Source of the DNA: a virus | Direction: 5' to 3' (one strand) | Virus record (IMG/VR): IMGVR_UViG_3300025289_000105 | Coordinates: 1 to 27,961 of that record | Length of the DNA stretch: 27,961 nucleotides | Shown: positions 7,030 to 14,753 of the stretch, piece after piece | How the letters are laid out: every line of letters begins with the position of its first letter | Position numbering within the stretch: position 1 is the stretch's first letter | Translations under genes and position numbers: made by a program | Notes under the pieces: generated by a model | The model's input: the letters and a program-made list of their open reading frames with translations, nothing else | The model's database searches: none | What the model was told of the DNA's origin: nothing

Positions 7030-7782
7030 TTAAACACTCACATGAATGTCAAACTTGTCCCCAGAAAGTTTCACTTTTGGGCTACCCATCTTTGTCAAAG
7101 AATACCCTTTTTCCTGTGCATACCCACCATAATTATAATAATGCCCAGTAACAATTACATAAGATTTCCTTATATCTATTGTTTTCCTTTTTTTATTAAC
7201 TCTTTGGTATTCTGCACTATCTATTATTATATCATGTACATGCCCACAAGTAACTATATCTGCTTCAAAAGATTTGGCTATATCAAGTATAGCTTTCAAT
7301 TTTGTATGTTTTAATGTAGCCGAAGAAGCCCCATGTGTGGAATACATGGAATAACTTTGGTTACCGACATAGAATAAAGACCAACCAGCATACCCAAGAT
7401 AAGGTATTTTTAATTCTTTACAAATAATTTTGGATATATCTATACCTAATTCTTTATTCACCCTGGACTCGTGGTTCCCTTGGAGATAGCCCACAATTAA
7501 ATTCTTTTCTGCCAAAGGTCTAAGATATTCTGAAATATCCTCTATTTGCTTCTGGGGGGATATTTGTTCATAAACTCCTGCACCAACAGAGTGTCTTGAA
7601 TTAGCTTCTATCATATCCCCCATACAGAATACATATAAATTATTTTCTAAACAATATTGTAACATTTTTTCAAATTTTTCAACATTACATTGTTTTGATC
7701 CATAATGCACATCCCCAATAAAAACCATCTCTGCATAATTTTTATCTTTTTTTATCTCTAATCTCTGTTTATTAAGTAACAT
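7030..7782 (-). CDS. Calcineurin-like metallophosphoesterase
   Basis: A 250-residue hydrolase with the full two-metal set: GDVH (Asp24, His26), GDMIE (Asp56), GNHE (Asn103, His104), His151, and GHVH (His182, His184). These would hold two divalent metals that hydrolyse phosphomono- or diesters. Proteins of this size in phages are described as phosphoesterases acting on nucleotides, nucleic acid ends or cyclic phosphates; the substrate cannot be read here. AAGGAAAATA precedes the ATG. Its end is directly followed by the NUMOD4-HNH gene. An end-healing role together with the RNA ligase 6 kb downstream is possible but only an inference. Confidence 0.85.
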   Translation of the reverse strand: MLLNKQRLEIKKDKNYAEMVFIGDVHYGSKQCNVEKFEKMLQYCLENNLYVFCMGDMIEANSRHSVGAGVYEQISPQKQIEDISEYLRPLAEKNLIVGYLQGNHESRVNKELGIDISKIICKELKIPYLGYAGWSLFYVGNQSYSMYSTHGASSATLKHTKLKAILDIAKSFEADIVTCGHVHDIIIDSAEYQRVNKKRKTIDIRKSYVIVTGHYYNYGGYAQEKGYSLTKMGSPKVKLSGDKFDIHVSV

Positions 7783-7810
7783 TATTTTCCTTTCCTTTCA
7801 TTTTTAAGCA

Positions 7811-8134
7811 TTAAAATCTTGTTTCCCACTCCTCAATAACAAAACTAAGTTTTAATAATTTTGTTTCTTTTAAATAAAAAAATTCAGCTGTAAAACCCCC
7901 CGTAGAAACAAAAAAATCTTCCTTTGCTTTCATTCCCTCAGAAGAAGCTTGTTCCAATAATTGTTTTGCACATTTCTTCAATTCAAGAATATCTGGAAAA
8001 TACCTAGTATCTCCTTTTACCCATGTCCAATTTAGAGAATCCATAACTTTATATACTTTAATAAAATCAAAATTGTCTAAAATATTTTCTATTTCTTTTG
8101 TATACTTATTTACTTTCTGGGTTTTCTTTTTCAT
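7811..8134 (-). CDS. Conserved-looking phage hypothetical protein
   Basis: A 107-residue soluble protein. Residues 30-50 contain MDSLNWTWVKGDTRYFP, and residues 78-105 contain STGGFTAEFF and LSFVIEEWETRF; the combination NWTW ... STGGF ... EEWE occurs in small phage proteins of unknown function (general knowledge, untested). The start ATG overlaps the upstream stop as ATGA and is preceded by AAAGGGGGGGG, so it is coupled to the diphosphohydrolase-family gene. A part in nucleotide metabolism is conceivable only from position. Confidence 0.7.
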   Translation of the reverse strand: MKKKTQKVNKYTKEIENILDNFDFIKVYKVMDSLNWTWVKGDTRYFPDILELKKCAKQLLEQASSEGMKAKEDFFVSTGGFTAEFFYLKETKLLKLSFVIEEWETRF

Positions 8135-8832
8135 ACCCCCCCCTTTAAAATTTTAAATAGCCATGCTTGAGTGTTAAAAAGTATTGCACATAAAGCTGTC
8201 TCTAAATCTTCCCTAGCTTCATTTTTAAATCCTTTATTGATTAACCACACATCCATTAAATGCCTAAATAAACTATCCATACACACATCTTCATGCTTAT
8301 CACCGAACAAACTCATCCAGTTATCTGGTTCTCTAAGATTCCCATCTGTTTGTTTTCTGTGCAAATCCATGTATTCGGCATATCTTTTAATAACTATTGG
8401 ACTCATGAAACGAGCAAATTCTAATTTACCCTCACTTGTGTCTCTTGTTGCTCCTGTAGCAAACTGCCTAATTTGTCCTTTTTCATAATTCCCTGTTATT
8501 TGCCCATTTTCATATAATTTTGAGTTATTTTCAATTGTATCAAAATTTACATTTTTTTCCTCAAAAAAACCACCTGTTTGTATTATTTTTTGTTCTGGAT
8601 TTATCTCCGTAATAGAATTAAAATGTGCAAAATTAGAATAATCTATATAACATCCATCCTCACCATCATCTTCTATTTCTATTTTCTTTAATGGAAAACA
8701 AATTGGGCAATTTTCAAATTTTTCATTATGTTTCATCTTCTTTCCCCCATCATCCTTTTCTAACCCTTGATTAATTTCTTTATCTGGACAAAGACAAGGA
8801 TTATATTTATTCCAAATATTACACATTTTCAT
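8131..8832 (-). CDS. dATP/dGTP diphosphohydrolase-family protein (DUF5664/MazZ-like)
   Basis: A 233-residue protein whose residues 121-230 match the dATP/dGTP diphosphohydrolase N-terminal family (former DUF5664): RQFATGATRDTSEGKLEFAR, FMSPIVIKRYAEYMDLHR, NWMSLFG, and LFRHLMDVWL with His191 and Asp194. In phages with diaminopurine DNA such enzymes (MazZ) remove pyrophosphate from dGTP or dATP; many relatives lie in phages with normal DNA. Residues 1-120 are poorly conserved in appearance, with Cys pairs CLC and CPIC. The ATG at 8832 follows GGGGGAAA, but Met33 (8736) follows GGGGGAAAGAAG, so a shorter product is possible. No PurZ or DatZ gene is seen in the window, so a base-replacement pathway is not shown. 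Confidence 0.75.
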   Translation of the reverse strand: MKMCNIWNKYNPCLCPDKEINQGLEKDDGGKKMKHNEKFENCPICFPLKKIEIEDDGEDGCYIDYSNFAHFNSITEINPEQKIIQTGGFFEEKNVNFDTIENNSKLYENGQITGNYEKGQIRQFATGATRDTSEGKLEFARFMSPIVIKRYAEYMDLHRKQTDGNLREPDNWMSLFGDKHEDVCMDSLFRHLMDVWLINKGFKNEAREDLETALCAILFNTQAWLFKILKGGV

Positions 8833-8843
8833 TTTCCCCCAAT

Positions 8844-9788
8844 TTAAACCATTTTTATTTGAATTTTTTCTAACTTTCTTTCCTGTATATCTTTATATCC
8901 CAAATCAATTCCTATTGCTTTTCTTCTATTTTCAATAGCTACTTTAAGTGTAGTTGCTGAACCACAAAAAGGGTCAAGTATAATATCATTTTCTTTTGTG
9001 GAGCATAGTAGCATTCGTTCCACTAATTTAAAATTCCACATAGCATAATGTTTTTCAGATGAAGGGGTTGTATTAATATTCCAAACATCCCCAGGATTCT
9101 TAAAATCATAGTTATTTTCCTTTAACCCCATCATTTTAGCCCTTCCAGGGGTATTGTTTAATTTTGTTGTTTCTCTATCCCTAACAATATTGTCTTTTGT
9201 TTTTGTTGGTTCTTTTACAGCAACCAAGTCAAAATAATATTTCGTATTCTTTACAAACATAAAAATTGATTCCCATTTTTTACTAAATCTATCCTGACAA
9301 CTTTCTGGCATACAATTTCCTTTGGTCCACACAATATCATTTCGTAATATCCAACCTTCATCTATCAAAGCTATGGCGATTCGATGAGGGATAAGCATTT
9401 TACATTTATTTGCTAAACTTTTTTCTTTAGTTGGTGGAGAATATTTTTCAATATTAAAAGGTTTTCCAAATTCTGTATGTTTTTTAGCATATTCATAATT
9501 TCCAGATTTACCACTACCATTATAATTATCTCCAATATTTAGAAAAAATATACCATCGTCTTTTAAAACTCTCCTAGCTTCTTTTACCCATAATAAGGTA
9601 TGTTTGATATAATCTTTATAAGATGACTCAAGCCCATATTGTCCTTTCCAATCATCAATAACGATATCAGGAATATTATATTTTCGTAAACCCCAATATG
9701 GCGGGGAAGTTATAATTGCTTGAATACTATTATCTTCTATTGGCCATTTTTCAAACACAGATTGATGATATATTTCATAATTTTTCAT
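8844..9788 (-). CDS. DNA methyltransferase, beta-class (TSPPYW type)
   Basis: A 314-residue DNA methyltransferase. The catalytic motif IV TSPPYWGLR is at residues 27-35, and motif I DPFCGSATT begins near residue 272, the beta-class order. SPPY with W next to it is common in N4-cytosine enzymes, though adenine enzymes also carry it. Between are NIGDNYNGSGKSG, WILRNDIVWTKGNCMP and GDVWNI, typical of phage and restriction-system members. The gene starts immediately before the HAD gene's stop with only a weak site, so coupling is likely. It is not closely similar to the methyltransferase at 4804-6294 and probably has a different target. No restriction endonuclease is adjacent, so self-protection or regulation is likely. 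Confidence 0.88.
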   Translation of the reverse strand: MKNYEIYHQSVFEKWPIEDNSIQAIITSPPYWGLRKYNIPDIVIDDWKGQYGLESSYKDYIKHTLLWVKEARRVLKDDGIFFLNIGDNYNGSGKSGNYEYAKKHTEFGKPFNIEKYSPPTKEKSLANKCKMLIPHRIAIALIDEGWILRNDIVWTKGNCMPESCQDRFSKKWESIFMFVKNTKYYFDLVAVKEPTKTKDNIVRDRETTKLNNTPGRAKMMGLKENNYDFKNPGDVWNINTTPSSEKHYAMWNFKLVERMLLCSTKENDIILDPFCGSATTLKVAIENRRKAIGIDLGYKDIQERKLEKIQIKMV

Positions 9789-10403
9789 TTATTTTATATT
9801 ATCCAAAAATTCTGCTACACTGTAAACAGGAATAATATTTTTGAACTTATGTGAATCAGCAATAAATTGAAGAAAATATTGGTTATAGGGGCGAACCAAA
9901 AGAAATGACTTACATCGTGGTGCTTCTACAACCGCTTCAATAAGGTTCTCAGGGTAATCATCAATAAAATAATCAATTTTTACTCCATCTAAAATTTTAC
10001 CTTTTTTCTCCGTAGGGATAACACTAAAATGTTCAAGAGAAGAATATTTTTTAACCCATTCGTTTGTTTGTTGCAAAACATTTTTGCCTGCTGTATTTCT
10101 CCTAGAAGTAATAAAGTAAATACTGTTATTTTCTTTTTCAAGTATTACTAATTTATGGAAAGTTTCAGAAGAAACTAAAGGCTTCAAATTTAACCAAAAA
10201 TCTACAACATTTTTATCAATTTCACGCCATACCAATTTGTGTTGTTCCTTAGTTAAAGGATAGCCCCAATCCCACCAATTATACTTTCTAACTTCCTCTA
10301 TATCTTCAATTATTGGGGTTCCAAATAGTTTATTAGCTACCTTGGAAAACCCATAATGAAAATTACTAAGGCAACCATCCAAATCTAGTGCTATATTTGA
10401 CAT
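9789..10403 (-). CDS. HAD-type 5'(3')-deoxynucleotidase-like phosphatase
   Basis: A 204-residue HAD-superfamily protein of the NT5C-like group. Motif I is ALDLDGCLSNF (nucleophile Asp7, acid/base Asp9), motif II YFITSRR, the lysine is in the PTEKKGK segment, and motif III is YFIDDYPEN with two aspartates. The cap between motifs I and II (NWWDWGYPL) is typical of phage relatives that dephosphorylate deoxynucleoside monophosphates. Next to the diphosphohydrolase-family gene, it fits control of the dNTP pool. The ATG at 10403 is preceded by only a weak GGA and lies 38 bases inside the 3' end of the HNH gene. Confidence 0.8.
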   Translation of the reverse strand: MSNIALDLDGCLSNFHYGFSKVANKLFGTPIIEDIEEVRKYNWWDWGYPLTKEQHKLVWREIDKNVVDFWLNLKPLVSSETFHKLVILEKENNSIYFITSRRNTAGKNVLQQTNEWVKKYSSLEHFSVIPTEKKGKILDGVKIDYFIDDYPENLIEAVVEAPRCKSFLLVRPYNQYFLQFIADSHKFKNIIPVYSVAEFLDNIK

Positions 10404-10980
10404 TATTTATATTTTTCCATTGTTTTTTATTTATAATAAAAGAAATTGTACCTTGACTTACACTATATTTTATAGCCAGTTCTTTTTGTGTATAATTTCC
10501 TGTAGCATGTAAGAATCTAATTTCATTAGCTATTTTCATATTTAACTTTATTGGTCTTTTATTATTACAATTTTCTTTTGTTGTAACAAAATTACAATTT
10601 TCTGGACAATAATTACCATTATTATTTATTCTATTTATTTGTAATCCTTCTTGATAACCATTACTTAATGACCAATCCCTGAATACAATATAATCATTTG
10701 CCCATTCAGGGCAGATAGTAATGCCTCTACCGCCATAATCTTTATATCGTTTATTATTTGGATTTGTACATCTTGTCTTTATGTTTGTCCAAACGCCATA
10801 CAATCTTATTTTTCTATCCCCATGTTTTATATTTTTATTACATCCACAAGATTTGGCTTTTACCCCTGAATCCAATCTCATTTCTACATAAATTTTGCAA
10901 TGTTCACATAAAAATATTGCCCATTTTCTTAACCATCCTTTTTTATCTCTTCTTGATTCTATTTCTTTGATCAATTCCAT
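10366..10980 (-). CDS. HNH-type endonuclease with N-terminal zinc module and C-terminal HTH
   Basis: A 204-residue paralogue of the protein at 2955-3551. Residues 1-47 are the zinc module (CEHC, CGC), followed by LYGVWTNIKTRC, YGGRGITICPEW, QINRINNNGNYCPENCNF and TKENCNNKR, then the helix-turn-helix TQKELAIKYSVSQGTISFII. Stretches such as ANDYIVFRDW are identical between the two. It carries a 14-residue C-terminal tail (NNVKYSTRFGWLP) missing in the paralogue; this tail is encoded by the 38 bases overlapping the HAD gene, as if the gene had been inserted just before it. The start has no clear ribosome binding site. Expected activity: homing endonuclease. Confidence 0.8.
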   Translation of the reverse strand: MELIKEIESRRDKKGWLRKWAIFLCEHCKIYVEMRLDSGVKAKSCGCNKNIKHGDRKIRLYGVWTNIKTRCTNPNNKRYKDYGGRGITICPEWANDYIVFRDWSLSNGYQEGLQINRINNNGNYCPENCNFVTTKENCNNKRPIKLNMKIANEIRFLHATGNYTQKELAIKYSVSQGTISFIINKKQWKNINNVKYSTRFGWLP

Positions 10981-10987
10981 AAATAAT

Positions 10988-11680
10988 TTATTCTTCGTCT
11001 TTTTTAGAGTATAAACTTTGTATCCTTGAAGCTGAATCTTTTTTCATCCCACCCTTTTTTGCTGAAGGTTTCATTGCTATAATTTTCTGTAACTCTTTAA
11101 GAATCTGTATATATGTCTTTGTAAAACTTAAATAATGCCGTGAAACGGCTGTGTGCATTTTGATATCCCCTGCATCATCTTTATATAAAATATTGCTTTC
11201 TTTATCGCATAATAAATAATCATTTACCATTGAACTAAATAATAATAACCTACAAGCTTCATCTAACATGCTCATTTCTATACTGTTAAGATTTTCTTCC
11301 CCGCCAAGTTCTTGGAGCCATTTCTCTCTTTCTTTATGAACAAATTCAAGCAGATATCTTTTCTTTTTGGGAACTCTGCCACTGGATAAATAACTGTAGG
11401 CCCCATGCTCCTCCCAGGGTTCTTTCTCAATTAAACCTTCTTTCAGTTTTCTTTGATATTCTTTTGCGGCCTTTGATACAGCATCTTTTTGTGCTTGTGA
11501 AGCAGGAATACCTAATGGGCGTCCTACGGGATTTTTTGTTTGAGGCTCCGTATCTATTTTATTTTCTTCCATAATTTCAGAATCTTCTTGAACAGAGGTT
11601 CCTTCTAATACAACATCTTCTTTATCTTCCCCAACATCTTCTTTATCTTCCCCAACATCTTCTGGATATTCCTCTTCCAT
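10988..11680 (-). CDS. Possible terminase small subunit
   Basis: A 230-residue hydrophilic protein. Residues 1-45 are strongly acidic, with a repeated GEDKEDV. Then come NPVGRPLGIPASQAQKDAVS, a basic GRP-type motif followed by helices as seen at the N-terminus of some small terminases, and a helical core (RYLLEFVHKEREKWLQELGG, SMLDEACRLLLFSSMV, YLSFTKTYIQILKEL). The tail is basic (SAKKGGMKKDS). Small terminases bind DNA as rings and load the large subunit; the position in the same transcript as the large terminase fits, but it lies downstream of it, the reverse of the usual order. AGAGGGGTGTGA precedes the ATG. Identification rests on context and composition. Confidence 0.45.
   Translation of the reverse strand: MEEEYPEDVGEDKEDVGEDKEDVVLEGTSVQEDSEIMEENKIDTEPQTKNPVGRPLGIPASQAQKDAVSKAAKEYQRKLKEGLIEKEPWEEHGAYSYLSSGRVPKKKRYLLEFVHKEREKWLQELGGEENLNSIEMSMLDEACRLLLFSSMVNDYLLCDKESNILYKDDAGDIKMHTAVSRHYLSFTKTYIQILKELQKIIAMKPSAKKGGMKKDSASRIQSLYSKKDEE
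11612..11661 (-). repeat. 21-bp tandem repeat in acidic coding region
   Basis: A 21-base unit (AACATCTTCTTTATCTTCCC plus C on the plus strand) occurs at 11612-11632 and 11633-11653, with a partial third copy after it. It encodes the repeated acidic GEDKEDV of the possible small terminase. Such in-frame repeats can vary in copy number by slippage. Confidence 0.85.
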
Positions 11681-12076
11681 TCACACCCCTCTTTTTATAA
11701 TATCAATTATTTCCTCAAAAGTCAACAAACTTTTTTGATATTCTAACCACTGTTTTCTTTTTTTAATCTTTTTGCGGTCTTTTCTTCTTCTTCTTTTTGC
11801 TTTAATCTTTTTAATTTCGATTTGTAATTGTTTAATTTCTTCTTTAATTTTCGTAATCTTGTTTTTTGTGCATAAAGTTTGTTCCTGTATAAGGAGAGGT
11901 CTGATAAGAGTGTTATATTTTTCAATTTTACTCCTGCTTATTTTTATACAATTTTCTAATTGTTTAATTCTTCTTTCAAGTTCTGGAATTGGGGATTTAA
12001 AAAAATGTTTTTGAATATCCTTTTCTTTTTGTTCCTTAGTTTTAGTAAGCCATGTTCTCCCATCTGGATTCCCCAT
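11681..12076 (-). CDS. Basic coiled-coil protein next to terminase
   Basis: A 131-residue, very lysine-rich protein. Residues 30-115 are predicted to be a long helix with coiled-coil spacing (IPELERRIKQLENCIK; ITKIKEEIKQLQIEIKKIKA) containing a strongly basic stretch AKRRRRKDRKKIKKRKQW. The start MGNPDGRTWLTKTKEQKEKD resembles the beginning of small phage proteins near terminases. Such charge suggests DNA binding. The gene starts one base after the large terminase stop and ends directly before the possible small terminase, so all three should be made together. It could itself be the small terminase or a packaging accessory. Confidence 0.6.
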   Translation of the reverse strand: MGNPDGRTWLTKTKEQKEKDIQKHFFKSPIPELERRIKQLENCIKISRSKIEKYNTLIRPLLIQEQTLCTKNKITKIKEEIKQLQIEIKKIKAKRRRRKDRKKIKKRKQWLEYQKSLLTFEEIIDIIKRGV

Positions 12077-12077
12077 T

Positions 12078-13655
12078 TTAAAATTGTCGTTTTATAAACT
12101 GATGCAATTTTGGGGATTCAAAGAATTCTTCCTTCTTAATACTTTTTGGATTTTCTATAACCTCAATAAAATCCCTTTTTCCCCCTGCTCTGAAAATTGA
12201 GGATTGATCAAGAAATCCTAAATCCGCTAAATCTTTACCAGTAAATTGATCCATCATTCTTTGCATTGCGATTACGGCAGCCATACCAAGGCCCATTGTG
12301 ATGTCGCTACTTGTATCCTCACTATGATCAATTCTCCAACCATAATTTTTTTCCACAACTTGTAAACCTTTTAATTCATCTTCAAGTTTTGGATATCTTG
12401 GTGAATCTATGCTTTGATTTTTAAATAGATAAAACAAATTTCTACTAAGTTTACCAATATTTTCTGCTGTTAAATAATATTCAATAACTTCAATACCAGA
12501 TGCCCTAAATCTTTGAATAGTACCCATCAATTGCCAAGGGTCACATACCAATACGCAAGCATTAAAATTTGTAAGAATCATTATTAACTCTTTTTCAATT
12601 TCAGATATTTCTACAGGATTTTCAGAACTTCCTAACCATCTTCTATAAAGATCTACAACTAATTTTTTATGTTCTCCATGTAGAACAGTAAGAGCTGCTG
12701 CATCTTTTTTCAATCCAAGATCAACTCCTACATAATGAGGCCCATTATAACATATTGATTTTTCTGACATAAAATTTTTAAAACATCCCCAACCCTCTTC
12801 TGGCATAAAAGGGTTTTCCCCCTCATCAACCCAGAGGTTTTTCCTAAATCTATTGAATACTTTTGGTGGCATTGATTTACGTTCTATCTCAAGCCATTGC
12901 TCAGATATCCAAGGAGTTTTTAATGAATCAAGCAATACACCTGTGGGTTCAAAAAAATAGAAATTTTTGAATTCTTGTGACTTACATAACTCGTGGACTT
13001 CCCAGCAAATAGATTTTTTATCATAACCAGCGTTTGTAATTATTATTCCCTGAGAACTTGGTTTAGCTGCTTGCCCAAGAAACATGGTATCAAATAAATC
13101 TCTATTGGGTTGATTCCAAAACTCATCAAATATGTAAAAATCTGGGTTACGTCCTTGTTTAGAAGATGCTTCTGAACTCATTACTTGAATCATCGCTCCT
13201 GTTGATTCTACAATTATCTCATTTTTATATATTGTAAATAAATCAACAAAATTAGGATTACGAGCAATAAAATCCTTAATTTTTTGCAATAAGTATGTGG
13301 CTTGAAATTTGTCCCCTGCTAAGATATAATTCTCTTCGGTGGGTCTGGGGGAAAGTAATAATTGAACAAGACCTTCCCCTCCTAGGAGAGCTGTTTTCCC
13401 CCACTTTTTTGGTAAACCTATATATAATAATCTATATGTAGGAAAGCCATCCTCATCTCTTTTATCAATAGGCTCATATATATAATCTATCTGCCATTGT
13501 TGACATAAATCTCCGAAAAGTCCCCCATTTGGGAAATCTATAGAAGGTTCTAGTACAAATTGCTCCTTGCGGAAGGTCATACGATTACTCATATATTCTT
13601 TGAGTTTAGCATCTGTTAATTCGGGGGGGGCAACTTTTTTCTTTTTAATAAGCAT
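12078..13655 (-). CDS. terL: Terminase large subunit
   Basis: A 525-residue packaging motor of the Terminase_1 type. The ATPase holds a deviant Walker A GLPKKWGKT (80-88), Walker B YIFDE (174-178) and coupling motif TNAG (207-210). The nuclease has VGVDLG (Asp312), CDPW (Asp372) and HSEDTSSD (Asp447 and Asp451). It pumps DNA into the prohead through the portal and cuts concatemers. AAGGAAGAAA precedes the ATG. It is the first gene of the minus-strand transcript, behind a promoter-like element at 13689-13718, and is oriented away from the portal gene, which is unusual because the two are normally neighbours on one strand. Confidence 0.93.
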   Translation of the reverse strand: MLIKKKKVAPPELTDAKLKEYMSNRMTFRKEQFVLEPSIDFPNGGLFGDLCQQWQIDYIYEPIDKRDEDGFPTYRLLYIGLPKKWGKTALLGGEGLVQLLLSPRPTEENYILAGDKFQATYLLQKIKDFIARNPNFVDLFTIYKNEIIVESTGAMIQVMSSEASSKQGRNPDFYIFDEFWNQPNRDLFDTMFLGQAAKPSSQGIIITNAGYDKKSICWEVHELCKSQEFKNFYFFEPTGVLLDSLKTPWISEQWLEIERKSMPPKVFNRFRKNLWVDEGENPFMPEEGWGCFKNFMSEKSICYNGPHYVGVDLGLKKDAAALTVLHGEHKKLVVDLYRRWLGSSENPVEISEIEKELIMILTNFNACVLVCDPWQLMGTIQRFRASGIEVIEYYLTAENIGKLSRNLFYLFKNQSIDSPRYPKLEDELKGLQVVEKNYGWRIDHSEDTSSDITMGLGMAAVIAMQRMMDQFTGKDLADLGFLDQSSIFRAGGKRDFIEVIENPKSIKKEEFFESPKLHQFIKRQF

Positions 13656-13688
13656 TTTCTTCCTTATATATAATTGACAATTAAATTA

Positions 13689-13718
13689 ATTATATCACAG
13701 ATAACAACAAAAAATAAA
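13689..13718 (-). promoter_or_regulatory. Promoter candidate for the terminase transcript
   Basis: On the minus strand the element TTTATTTTTT (13718-13709), 14 bases, then TATAAT (13694-13689) precedes terL. TGA stands directly upstream of TATAAT, giving an extended -10 (TGATATAAT). The same box and the same spacing occur at 13731-13760, 15006-15035 and 23156-23185 on the plus strand. With the plus-strand copy it forms a divergent pair. Confidence 0.6.
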
Positions 13719-13730
13719 AAGTATTTTCTG

Positions 13731-13760
13731 TTTATTTTTTATGAGTTTTTATGGTAATAT
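13731..13760 (+). promoter_or_regulatory. Promoter candidate for the right arm
   Basis: TTTATTTTTT (13731-13740), 14 bases, then TAATAT (13755-13760), the least perfect of four copies of the repeated element. It lies 32 bases before the ATG at 13793, leaving room for the AAGGAG ribosome binding site in the leader. It would transcribe the zinc-ribbon gene and the structured block after it. Confidence 0.55.
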
Positions 13761-13792
13761 AAGTTTATATTAGTTTATATAAGGAGTCTCTT

Positions 13793-14101
13793 ATGAACAC
13801 TAAATGTAGTAATTGCAACACATATATAGAAACTTTAACATTTTATCCACATCTTAAAGAAAATTTCTTTAAATCAAATATTGATATTTCTTCTGTCCCC
13901 ATTGAAATAATGGAGGATCTGCCTAAGTCACATCTTCATGTATTTTATGAATGCCCAAAATGTAAACGAAAACAAGCACTTGAAGATATTACATTATTAG
14001 AAGAAGATGAAATTGACAAAGTAATAAATAAAGGATATACTGTATCTGAAAAAAGAACTGTGCTTTATTGGCAAGAATGGTTGAAGAATAAAGAGAAATA
14101 G
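13793..14101 (+). CDS. Zinc-ribbon protein, first gene of the right arm
   Basis: A 102-residue protein with an N-terminal zinc ribbon split over the first half: CSNCNTYIE (Cys5, Cys8) and YECPKCKRKQ (about residues 53-62). The C-terminal part is acidic and helical (LLEEDEIDKVINKGY) and ends YWQEWLKNKEK. ATAAGGAGTCTCTT gives a strong ribosome binding site. Being alone between the divergent promoters and the structured RNA block, it might regulate or bind nucleic acid, but this is inference; no family is recognised. Confidence 0.75.
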   Translation: MNTKCSNCNTYIETLTFYPHLKENFFKSNIDISSVPIEIMEDLPKSHLHVFYECPKCKRKQALEDITLLEEDEIDKVINKGYTVSEKRTVLYWQEWLKNKEK

Positions 14102-14118
14102 TAAAATGGGGTCTTGGC

Positions 14119-14299
14119 ATGGAAGAAATAAAAGTAATAAGCAAAGAAGGAAAACAAAACTATATAAATACACAAAAAGTTCCCTTTCTAATGAAATTAT
14201 TAACGAATCAAAAAAGTAGAAAAACCTTTTTTAATAAAAAAAGATGAAAAACAAGAAAGGATAGAAGCACAAACAAAAGGGCTTTCTTACAAAGATTGA
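14119..14299 (+). pseudogene. Small gene with apparent frameshift
   Basis: From the ATG at 14119, behind TGGGG, a frame reads MEEIKVISKEGKQNYINTQK and on to about 14210, then ends in a poor Lys-rich tail with TGA at 14245-14247. In the +1 frame, a protein-like stretch KKVEKPFLIKKDEKQERIEA continues to TGA at 14297-14299 but has no start of its own. The switch falls at the run AATCAAAAAAGT (around 14206-14217), so one base change in the A-run would join them into a peptide of about 60 residues. It may be a broken gene, a sequencing error, or true frameshifting. An overlapping 37-codon frame starts at 14106. Confidence 0.35.
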
Positions 14300-14506
14300 A
14301 ACGGCAGCTAACATCCATAGCATTCAATTTTAAGAAGAATACCCACCCCGATAGCATTTAGTAAATGTGACAAGGCAAAGGAACCCAAAAGGGTAGAGGG
14401 ACTTCGGGGACAATAGCTTTTATATTGTAGGTGGACTAATGTTTCCACTAAAACAGCAAAAACATATATGTCCTGACTAACTATCTATTTTTGAAATCAT
14501 TCCTTC

Positions 14507-14672
14507 TGAGGTTGAGTTTGGCTTCTGGGGTTTGGCTGGGTTGAATGGGTAGGAAAGATTAAACAAGTGGAATCTCTTTTAGGGAAAGGCATTTCTAAAA
14601 GGGATAAACTGTGTGATATGTCAGGTACTACTTGAGGGTTTCAAGGAAAATAACTAAATAATTTCAACCTCA
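14507..14672 (+). other. Multibranched RNA domain closed by a 9-bp long-range helix
   Basis: TGAGGTTGA and TCAACCTCA are perfect complements 148 bases apart, extendable by one G-U pair inward. Between them lie the hairpin ATCTCTTTTAG/CTAAAAGGGAT (11 pairs, one U-G, 12-base loop) and a CTTGA/TCAAG hairpin. This nesting is the best single sign of RNA structure in the block. The direct repeat TTTGGCT occurs twice on the 5' side (14517-14523 and 14531-14537). Confidence 0.55.
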
Positions 14673-14711
14673 CTTCCATTTATGTTTTTTATGGGGGGTA
14701 AGGGGGGTTGC

Positions 14712-14745
14712 CCTTAAACTGTTTCATTCTGAAACATTATTAAGG
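14712..14745 (+). other. Two-part nested RNA stem
   Basis: CCTTAA (14712-14717) pairs with TTAAGG (14740-14745) and encloses TGTTTCA-TTC-TGAAACA (14720-14736), giving 13 pairs broken by a small internal loop. There is no U-tract after it, so a terminator role is unlikely; it looks like part of the structured RNA. Confidence 0.55.
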
Positions 14746-14753
14746 AAATAAAA

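Noticed and set aside
7042-7314. Plus-strand open frame opposite the metallophosphoesterase
   Set aside because: It is rich in F, I, Y and P, has no ribosome binding site, and lies antisense to a gene with a complete catalytic motif set.
8131-8832. Full Z-genome (diaminopurine) system
   Set aside because: Only a diphosphohydrolase-family member is present; no PurZ or DatZ gene is seen in the window.
13622-13629. Run of eight G residues near the terminase start as a frameshift site
   Set aside because: It encodes prolines in VAPPE within a frame that is continuous and needs no shift.
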